Source: Syntrophaceae bacterium
GTDB lineage: Bacteria; Desulfobacterota; Syntrophorhabdia; Syntrophorhabdales; WCHB1-27
NCBI GenBank assembly: GCA_003165115.1
Contig: PLSJ01000309.1
Location: 320-7,536, forward strand
Direction of reading: 5' to 3'
DNA length: 7,217 bases
Shown: positions 1 through 5,339 of the stretch, piece after piece
How positions within the stretch are numbered: position 1 is the first letter of the stretch
Layout of the letters: every line of letters starts with the position of its first letter
Program-made: the position numbers and the translations under genes
The notes under the pieces: generated by a model
Told to the model about the DNA's origin: nothing
The model's input: only the letters and a program-made list of their open reading frames with translations
Databases searched by the model: none

Positions 1-222
1 CAGGCAAATATCAGGATCATCCAGGGCATGGCGAAGAAGCTGAAGGTGCCCGCGGAAAAGGTCTATATGACCATCGAGCGGTTCGGCAACATCTCTTCCG
101 CCACCGTCCCGATCGCGCTCGACGAGGCGGTCAGGGACGGCACGATAGCCGCCGGCAAGCGCGTGGTCCTCACCGCCTTCGGCGGGGGACTCACCTGGGG
201 AAGCAGCCTCGTGCAGTGGTAG
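1..222 (+). CDS. fabH: 3-oxoacyl-ACP synthase III (FabH family), 3' end only
   Basis: The reading frame is open from the first base and ends at TAG 220-222, giving 73 C-terminal residues of a protein that begins outside the window. It starts with Gln-Ala-Asn, which fits the HQAN motif whose catalytic His would lie one codon upstream. The motif [11 protein letters not shown] follows; its Asn is residue 30 of the fragment, the same spacing as Asn274 after His244 in E. coli FabH. The end, [15 protein letters not shown], is the standard FabH C-terminus. Family members condense acyl-CoA with malonyl-ACP in the cytoplasm to start fatty acid synthesis; related enzymes act in other ketoacyl condensations, so housekeeping FabH versus a paralogue cannot be settled from this piece. 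It converges on the TRAP operon and has its own terminator, so it is probably not co-regulated with it. Family assignment is secure. Confidence 0.93.
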   Translation, partial: QANIRIIQGMAKKLKVPAEKVYMTIERFGNISSATVPIALDEAVRDGTIAAGKRVVLTAFGGGLTWGSSLVQW

Positions 223-224
223 CG

Positions 225-250
225 CGGCGTGTGACGCCGATTTTGTCTTA
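225..250 (+). terminator. Probable intrinsic terminator of fabH
   Basis: Two bases after the fabH stop, CGGCGT (225-230) pairs perfectly with ACGCCG (234-239) around a 3-base GTG loop. The T-rich tract ATTTTGTCTT (240-249) follows. The stem is short but GC-rich and the T tract is on the correct side for the plus-strand transcript. Confidence 0.55.
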
Positions 251-262
251 TCTCTTCTCCTC

Positions 263-279
263 GCGCCGGTAACCGGCGC
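263..279. repeat. 8-bp inverted repeat between convergent genes
   Basis: GCGCCGGT (263-270) and ACCGGCGC (272-279) are exact reverse complements around one base, so the RNA would form a hairpin of about 6 bp with a 5-base loop on either strand. It lies in the 97-base gap between the ends of fabH and dctM and is the only strong hairpin downstream of dctM. Neither strand has a T run after it, so a terminator role for the TRAP operon is only a possibility. Confidence 0.4.
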
Positions 280-319
280 CTCCCCGGCAAACCGGAAAGG
301 TGCGGCCGGGGGCTCGCGA

Positions 320-1624
320 TCACTCCCCCATCAGCATCCGCGGCAGCCATGTGGCGAGCTGCGGGAAGATAAAGAGCAGGATCCCTCCAAACACAAGGCT
401 TATAAGGAAAGGGTAGACCCCGGCGTAGATGACGTTCATCGGCACCTTTGTAATCTGCTTGACCACGAAGACGCACACGGCGACGGGAGGGATGACGACG
501 CCGATCATCACGGTGATGGCGATCATCATGCCGAACCAGAGCGGGTTGTATCCCAGCTTGATGACCGCGGGGAAGAAGATGGGGGTGGCGAGGATCATAA
601 AGGCGAGGTCGTCGATGAAAGAGCCCCCCAGCAGGTAGATGAAGGAAATCAGGATAACGATCAGGGCGGGGCTCAACGGCAGCCCGACGATCCAGTCCGC
701 GGCTATCATGGGTATCTTCGTGACGGCGATGAAGTGGCCGAGCACGGTGGACGCGGTAACCAGCAGCAGGACCATGCACGCCGTCCTGACGGACTCGATG
801 ACGGATTTGATATATCCTTTGATGGTGAGGTCTCTTTTTGTAAAGGTGAGGATGAGAACGAGGAACGTGCCGATGCTGCCCGCCTCGGTGGGGGTGAAGA
901 AGCCGTTCAGGATGCCCCCGATCATGAGAAGGAAGATCAGGACGACCCAGCCCACTTCGGGGACCACCTTCCACCGCTCCCCCCAGGTGAATTTGGGGCC
1001 CTTCGGACCGACGGCGGGGTTCCACCTGCACCACCCGTAGATGACTATTATAAAAAAGGCGGCGATCAGGAGTCCCGGGAAGACACCGGCCAAAAAGAGT
1101 CTCCCTATGGACTGGTCCGTGATGATTCCGAATATGATCAGCACCACGCTGGGCGGCAGGAGGATGCCCAGCGTGCCCACGCTGGCCACGATGCCGGTGG
1201 AGAGCCTTTTGTCATATCCGCGCCGGTCCATTTCGGGGACCGCGACGCTGGCGAAGGTCGCCGCCGTCGCCGGCGAAGAGCCGCAGATCGATTTAAAGGC
1301 CGTGGCGCCGGCGACCGTGGCGATGGCGAGGCCGCCCGGTATGTGTCCGATAAACCTGTAGGAGGCGTCGAAGAGCCTCCTGGCGATGCCCGAATTGAAC
1401 GCGACCTGGCCCATCAGGATGAAGAGGGGGACCACCGTGAAGCTGTACGTGTCGAGCACGTCGAAAACGTCCTTCGCCAGGAGGTTGAACGCGGCCTGCC
1501 ATGAGGTGAGGTAGCCGAATCCCAGGAAGCCTATGGCCATCATGGCGAAGGAGAGCTCTATTCCCGTGAGGAACAGGAGCAGCACCGCGGCCAGGCCGAT
1601 TATGCCGACGACGACCTCATTCAT
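320..1624 (-). CDS. dctM: TRAP transporter large permease subunit DctM
   Basis: 434 residues, a usual length for DctM, the inner-membrane subunit that carries out ion-coupled import of the ligand delivered by DctP. The protein is almost wholly hydrophobic with many membrane helices. Family motifs in order: VPLFILMGQ (65-73), FKSICGSSPATAATFASVAV (110-129), GTLGILLPPSV (150-160), GFFTPTEAGS (241-250), DDLAFMILATPIFFPAV (338-354) and GVVIPPVAVCVFVV (375-388). Cys114 sits where many members have Ala-Ile-Ser-Gly-Ser. Start: ATG 1622-1624, preceded by GGGGGT as ribosome site; it overlaps the dctQ stop by 8 bases, indicating translational coupling. It is the last gene of the minus-strand cluster and its TGA (320-322) faces fabH. 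Family is certain; substrate is not readable here. Confidence 0.96.
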   Translation of the reverse strand: MNEVVVGIIGLAAVLLLFLTGIELSFAMMAIGFLGFGYLTSWQAAFNLLAKDVFDVLDTYSFTVVPLFILMGQVAFNSGIARRLFDASYRFIGHIPGGLAIATVAGATAFKSICGSSPATAATFASVAVPEMDRRGYDKRLSTGIVASVGTLGILLPPSVVLIIFGIITDQSIGRLFLAGVFPGLLIAAFFIIVIYGWCRWNPAVGPKGPKFTWGERWKVVPEVGWVVLIFLLMIGGILNGFFTPTEAGSIGTFLVLILTFTKRDLTIKGYIKSVIESVRTACMVLLLVTASTVLGHFIAVTKIPMIAADWIVGLPLSPALIVILISFIYLLGGSFIDDLAFMILATPIFFPAVIKLGYNPLWFGMMIAITVMIGVVIPPVAVCVFVVKQITKVPMNVIYAGVYPFLISLVFGGILLFIFPQLATWLPRMLMGE

Positions 1625-2099
1625 ATTTACCCCCGATCACCTTCACTATGTCGCAGAGGAGCACGAAGCACTCCATGAAACAGCAGGCGCCTAAACCGTA
1701 CGCTATGGGATAGAAAGGCAGGTGACGGGTAAGGGTCACTTCCCCCGCCGCATACAAGTCGCCGGCCACGGCGAACATGTTCCAGCCTATGGCAAGGAAA
1801 AGGGCGATCGATACCACCCTTGTGGCGATATTCAAGCCGTCCTGCACCGGCTTGGGACATTTGAGATAGAAGAAATCGACGAAGATATGGCCCCTGATCC
1901 AGGAAGTAATGGGAATGGCGAAGGCGATGACGAGGGCCCCGACGAGACCGACTATCTCGTACGTGCCGACTATGGGGTGGCCCAGGAGCCTCAAGCCGAC
2001 ATCGGTAACGGTGAGGAGCATGACAAATGTCAGGGCCGTGCAGGAGATGGCCTGCATCCATGTGCTTATCCTCTCGACAACTCCGAAAACAGCCTCCAT
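1617..2099 (-). CDS. dctQ: TRAP transporter small permease subunit DctQ
   Basis: 160 residues with four predicted membrane segments (about 17-38, 47-68, 94-114 and 131-155), the normal architecture of the small TRAP membrane subunit that pairs with DctM. Recognisable family features are DVGLRLLGHPIVGTYEIVGL (33-52) and RGHIFVDFF (69-77), corresponding to the usual D-x-x-x-R-x-x-x-x-x-P-x-x-G-T-x-E and G-H-x-x-V-D pattern. The ATG at 2097-2099 has AGGAGG at 2109-2104, 4 bases upstream, which supports this start. It follows dctP by 42 bases and overlaps dctM by 8, so the three are one operon. The second half is Cys-rich (138-149) compared with many homologues; no function is inferred from this. 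Confidence 0.93.
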   Translation of the reverse strand: MEAVFGVVERISTWMQAISCTALTFVMLLTVTDVGLRLLGHPIVGTYEIVGLVGALVIAFAIPITSWIRGHIFVDFFYLKCPKPVQDGLNIATRVVSIALFLAIGWNMFAVAGDLYAAGEVTLTRHLPFYPIAYGLGACCFMECFVLLCDIVKVIGGKYE

Positions 2100-2141
2100 G
2101 TTGCCTCCTGTCGCTTAAACGGGCCGTCCGGTCTTTTTGCC

Positions 2142-3161
2142 TTAATGCGCCTTCAGGCCCTCCATACAGAACTTGAGCGCCTCGTCGCCCGGCAGTCCCT
2201 TCGCCTTCATGCGGGCCACATAGTCGTCGAGTATCGGCTTCAGGCGGGTCTTCCACCGCGCGTCTTCCTGCGGAGAGAGGACGTTCAGCTTTCCCCCTTT
2301 CTGGTTCAGGAACTCGAGTCCTTCCTTGTCGAGGTCTTCCCACAGCCTGGCCTGCTTCTCCACGAACTCCTCGCTCACCTGGTCGATGATCTTCTGAATA
2401 TCGGGGGGAAGGGCGTTCCACTTGTTTTTGTTCATGATGATGATGGCGGCGTTGGTATGTCTCGAATCGCTGACGGCGCCGTAGGAGACCACCTCGCCGA
2501 GCTTCCACCCTTTTATGCTTTCCACGGGGGCCACGACGCCGTTCGCCACGCCCCTCGCGATGGCGTCATAGGCCTCACCCATCGACATCCCCACGGGGGC
2601 GGCGCCCAGCGCCAGGACGATCGCCGCGCTCGTGCCGGTGGAGCGTATCTTGAGCCCCTTCATATCCTCCAGCCTGGTGACCGGCTTCTTCGTAAAAATG
2701 TCCTGGGGCCCGGCCGTGTGGAGCCACAGGACCTTCACGCCGTCGAACTCCTTCGGCTTGAATTTCTTGAAAAACGCATTGGCCAGCCTTGTCCCCTGGG
2801 TGGCGGACGTGTACCCGAGGGGCAGGTCGATGACCTCCGTGAGAGGAAAGCGCCCCATGGTGTAGGAAGCGAAGGTCTCGCCCATGTCGGCGATGCCTTT
2901 CAGCACGTTGTCGTAGGTCTGGGCGGGCGGCGTCAGTATGGCCCCCGGAAAGAAGTCGATCTTGACCCGCCCGTTTGTCCTCTTCTCTATCTCCTTGCAA
3001 TAGTCGGCTTTCAGCAGGGCCACCTTATGCATGGCGGGGAACAGGGTGGAGAACTTGAGCGTCACGAGGGGCTGCCCTTCGGCGGCGTTGCCGGAAGGAC
3101 AGGCGGCGAATAAAAAGAGTATCGCAATAATGACCGATAGTAGTGCCCTACGCTGCTGCAT
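2142..3161 (-). CDS. dctP: TRAP transporter substrate-binding protein DctP
   Basis: 339 residues from ATG 3159-3161. This start is chosen because GGAGGTG (3173-3167) lies just upstream and the protein then begins with a signal sequence: MQQRR, a hydrophobic stretch (7-20), then CPSGNAAEG. Cleavage may follow an Ala near residue 25-27, or Cys21 in FAAC could be a lipoprotein site; the sequence does not decide. The mature part is a DctP-fold extracytoplasmic binding protein: VTLKFST (33-39), DMKGLKIRSTGT (167-178) with Arg173 at the position that usually pairs with the ligand carboxylate, and GMSMGEAYDAIARGVANGVV (191-210). It would bind an organic acid and hand it to DctQM. The open frame extends 74 codons further upstream, but those codons belong to the broken maoC gene, not to DctP. 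Confidence 0.94.
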   Translation of the reverse strand: MQQRRALLSVIIAILFLFAACPSGNAAEGQPLVTLKFSTLFPAMHKVALLKADYCKEIEKRTNGRVKIDFFPGAILTPPAQTYDNVLKGIADMGETFASYTMGRFPLTEVIDLPLGYTSATQGTRLANAFFKKFKPKEFDGVKVLWLHTAGPQDIFTKKPVTRLEDMKGLKIRSTGTSAAIVLALGAAPVGMSMGEAYDAIARGVANGVVAPVESIKGWKLGEVVSYGAVSDSRHTNAAIIIMNKNKWNALPPDIQKIIDQVSEEFVEKQARLWEDLDKEGLEFLNQKGGKLNVLSPQEDARWKTRLKPILDDYVARMKAKGLPGDEALKFCMEGLKAH

Positions 3162-3166
3162 GAAAA

Positions 3167-3173
3167 CACCTCC
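3167..3173 (-). promoter_or_regulatory. Ribosome binding site that fixes the dctP start
   Basis: On the minus strand GGAGGTG is followed by TTTTC and then ATG (3161-3159). It is the best Shine-Dalgarno match near the gene and rules out the upstream in-frame ATG at 3383 as the DctP start, because the signal peptide begins here. Confidence 0.8.
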
Positions 3174-3233
3174 GTGTTTTGATGGTCCGTCTCTCCATGT
3201 GCCAACTCGTTCGATCCGCGTAACCTTTTTCAC

Positions 3234-3592
3234 CCGTTTCGTCGCCCTCTTTCCCGTGACGCGGGCAACGGTCCTGACCGTATCGTTGAACTTCACGGCC
3301 CTGACGAAGCGCGTCTTCATCTCCAGGACCCCTATGGTGGTCCTCTCGAAAAGGCCCGTCTGGTTTACTTCCCCCGTCGCCATCGCCAGTATGAGGACGC
3401 CATGGGCGATGCGTTCGCCGTGGATGCCGGCCGCGGCATATTCCTTATCCGGTGCTCCGGGTGATAGTCCCCCGAGAGGTGGGCGAAGGCGACCACGTCC
3501 TCCTCGGAGACCTTCCGGGCATCCGTCCGGACCTCGAAGCCGACGTCTATATCGTCGAAGGCGATGTCCCGCAAAGACGCGTCCGGCGCCAC
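3234..3592 (-). pseudogene. MaoC-type enoyl-CoA hydratase, frameshifted
   Basis: MaoC-like (R)-hydratases hydrate enoyl-CoA. From GTG 3590-3592 (2 bases after the ligase stop; TTG 3572-3574 is an alternative) the frame reads RDIAFDDIDVG, then VVAFAHLSGDYHPEH, with the catalytic Asp and His at the spacing of the hot-dog hydratase motif. Directly after that His the frame goes wrong and hits TAA at 3365-3367, leaving about 70-75 residues. In the neighbouring minus-strand frame the rest of the family pattern continues from near 3449: DKEYAAAGIHGERIAHGV, LILAMATGEVNQTGLFERTT, then FVRAVKFNDTVRTV. One missing base near 3449-3453 explains this. The second frame has no stop before dctP and recognisable homology fades near 3234, so the normal C-terminus is also missing. 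Either a pseudogene or assembly errors; the family call is solid. Confidence 0.82.
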
Positions 3593-3594
3593 CG

Positions 3595-5106
3595 CTATTT
3601 CCCGTCTTTCGCCGTCGCCTGCACCTGCTTTTTCAATTCGCGCTTCAGGGGCTTGCCTGTGGGCGCCTTGGGCAGCTCGTCGAGGACGATGTACTCCTTG
3701 GGCACCTTGTAGGAGGCGAGGCATGTCTTGAGATATGCCTTCAGCCCTTTTGTGTCGAGTCCCTTCCCCTTCTCCTTGAGCACGACGCAGGCGGTCACCC
3801 TTTCTCCGTACTCCGGGTCGGGCAGCCCGATCACGGCGCACTCTTCCACGCCGGGCCACTTGTAGAGCGCCTCCTCCACTTCCCTGGGGTAGACGTTTTC
3901 GCCGCCCGTGATGACCATGTCCTTGATCCGGTCGACGACGAAGAGGTACCCTTCCTCGTTGAAGACCCCCATGTCGCCGCTGCGGAGCCAGCCGCCGTCC
4001 CAGAAGAGGTTCCGGGTTTCTTCGGGGTTGTTCAGGTACCCCTTCGTGATGTTCGGCCCACGGACGCAGATCTCGCCCTCGGACCCGCCGGGCAGCGCAT
4101 TCCCCTCGGTGTCGCGTACCTGGACGTCCACGATATTGACCGGCGTGCCCACGGAGCCGATGATATGGCGGAAGTAGTGGTTAAAGGTCGCCATGGCCGC
4201 CGTCTCGGTCATGCCGTATGCCTCGTGCACGTCGAGGCCCGTGAGGGACTTCCACTCCCGCACCAGCTCCGCCGGCATGGCCGAGGCGGAGACGAAATAA
4301 TAGCGGAGCGAAGCCAGCCTCTCTTTTATCCCCGGCGTCTTCAGGAGCCGCACATAGATGGTGGGGACGCCGTAGAACTTTGTCACCCCGTAACGCTCCA
4401 CCACATCGAGGAGGCGGTCCATGTCGAAGCCGGGCTCGACCACGACCGAGCCGCCCGCGTAGATCATCGACCCCATGATATGGATTTGCCCGAAGACGTG
4501 GTTCAGGGGCAGGAAGCACATCGCCCGGTCTTCCTTGAAAGAGCGCTCGAAGTGGCAGACGTTGTGGGCCGACGAGATCATGTTCCCGTGGCTCAGCATG
4601 ACCCCTTTGGGCGTGCCCGTGGTCCCGCCGGTATAGAGGATGGCCCCGGTATCGTCCCTGGTCACGTCGATGGCCTTGAAGTGAGGCGCGCCCGACTCCA
4701 GCAAAGACGCGAAGGTCTGTTCGGACCCCGGACTGACGATCGATTCCAGGGATGCCTTCGCATCCGCATCGAGGACGTCCGCCATCGCGTCCGTCGTGAA
4801 TAAGACCCTGGGGCCGGCGTCCTTGAGGAGGGCGTTGAAATCCGCCTTGCTCAGGGCGGCCGACAGGGTTACCGCGATGCCGCCCATCTTCAGCACGCCG
4901 AAGTAGAAGACCATCCATTCGTATGAATTGGGCGCGCACAAGGCCACGTGATCGCCCGGCTTCACGGACATCGCCGTGAGGGCGGACGCGACGCGGTTCG
5001 CCTCCTCGTTCAGCCTCCGGTAAGAATATTCCCTGCCGTCCCCTATCACGGCGATACGGTCGGGGAAACAGAGTGCCGACATCTCCAGGTTCCGTGCATA
5101 ATTCAT
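3595..5106 (-). CDS. AMP-forming acyl-CoA ligase (FadD-like)
   Basis: 503 residues, full length for the class I adenylate-forming family. It activates a carboxylic acid with ATP to an acyl-adenylate and then a CoA thioester in the cytoplasm. Motifs in order: phosphate loop YTGGTTGTPKG (158-168), YGMTET (297-302), RSGDMG (375-380), hinge region DRIKDMVITGGENVYPREVE (392-411), and PTGKPLKRE (482-490) with the catalytic Lys at 485. The ATG at 5104-5106 follows GAGGAGA (5120-5114), which overlaps the stop of the SDR remnant upstream. Only 2 bases separate its stop from the broken maoC, and the TRAP genes follow, so the likely substrate is the acid imported by that transporter. The Gly-rich loop and overall length resemble medium/long-chain and some aromatic-acid ligases; the motifs do not fix the substrate. 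Confidence 0.94.
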   Translation of the reverse strand: MNYARNLEMSALCFPDRIAVIGDGREYSYRRLNEEANRVASALTAMSVKPGDHVALCAPNSYEWMVFYFGVLKMGGIAVTLSAALSKADFNALLKDAGPRVLFTTDAMADVLDADAKASLESIVSPGSEQTFASLLESGAPHFKAIDVTRDDTGAILYTGGTTGTPKGVMLSHGNMISSAHNVCHFERSFKEDRAMCFLPLNHVFGQIHIMGSMIYAGGSVVVEPGFDMDRLLDVVERYGVTKFYGVPTIYVRLLKTPGIKERLASLRYYFVSASAMPAELVREWKSLTGLDVHEAYGMTETAAMATFNHYFRHIIGSVGTPVNIVDVQVRDTEGNALPGGSEGEICVRGPNITKGYLNNPEETRNLFWDGGWLRSGDMGVFNEEGYLFVVDRIKDMVITGGENVYPREVEEALYKWPGVEECAVIGLPDPEYGERVTACVVLKEKGKGLDTKGLKAYLKTCLASYKVPKEYIVLDELPKAPTGKPLKRELKKQVQATAKDGK

Positions 5107-5113
5107 CTGGTCA

Positions 5114-5120
5114 TCTCCTC
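5114..5120 (-). promoter_or_regulatory. Ribosome binding site of the acyl-CoA ligase
   Basis: Minus-strand GAGGAGA lies 7 bases before ATG 5106-5104 and overlaps the TGA (5121-5119) of the SDR remnant. This layout shows the ligase was once translationally coupled to an intact upstream SDR gene. Confidence 0.7.
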
Positions 5121-5284
5121 AGTGGGGTATAGGGCTCCTGCAATTGACCACGAGGACCTGACCGGTCATGGCGGAGGACTCATCGGATGCAAGAAACAGC
5201 CGCGGCAAAAAACCACCTCCGGCTCCAGGGCATACGGCCCGGGAGTAAGTCGTCGTTGAGTCGCATGGTTATCACCCCTGTTGG
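5119..5284 (-). pseudogene. SDR-family oxidoreductase (FabG-like), C-terminal remnant
   Basis: Read on the minus strand, 5196-5119 encodes FLASDESSAMTGQVLVV followed by NCRSPIPH and a TGA stop. The F-L-A-S-D-E-S-S...T-G-Q-V-L-V-V block is the hallmark C-terminal end of classical short-chain dehydrogenases such as 3-oxoacyl-ACP/CoA reductases, although the usual DGG after VLVV is NCR here. Just upstream, in another frame, come GVITMRLNDDLLPGRMP (about 5275-5228) and FAAAV (5209-5195), matching the preceding SDR pattern of a Gly-Arg-Met turn and an alanine-rich helix before FLAS. The pieces therefore lie in at least two frames. The Rossmann Gly motif and the Ser-Tyr-Lys catalytic region are absent: the sequence further upstream is the end of the DUF255 gene. 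No functional enzyme is possible. The fragment fills the 213-base gap between the DUF255 gene and the ligase. Confidence 0.75.
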
Positions 5285-5310
5285 GCCCGGCTCCGGCCGC
5301 GCCTTCCCGG

Positions 5311-5339
5311 AAGGTATCATCATGGGAGACCCGTGTCAA
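5311..5339 (-). promoter_or_regulatory. Weak candidate promoter ahead of the ligase operon
   Basis: Minus-strand TTGACA (5339-5334), a perfect -35 match, is followed after 17 bases by TACCTT (5316-5311), which fits only 3 of 6 bases of the -10 consensus. It overlaps the last codons of the DUF255 gene and could drive the SDR remnant, ligase and TRAP genes independently. Confidence 0.22.

Noticed and set aside
1722..3113. 463-codon open frame on the plus strand
   Set aside because: It lies antisense to dctQ and dctP, has no recognisable domain, and is explained by the GC-rich codon bias of the genes on the other strand.
3162..3383. In-frame upstream extension of DctP by 74 residues from an ATG at 3383
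   Set aside because: These residues match the C-terminal half of MaoC hydratases, and a good ribosome site plus signal peptide mark the DctP start at 3161.
3445..3455. Programmed ribosomal frameshift in maoC
   Set aside because: No slippery heptamer is seen at the switch point, and the downstream frame lacks its own stop and normal C-terminus, which fits damage better than recoding.
3031..4803. 590-codon open frame on the plus strand
   Set aside because: Antisense to dctP, maoC and the ligase; composition (Arg, His, Pro rich) is typical of a shadow frame.
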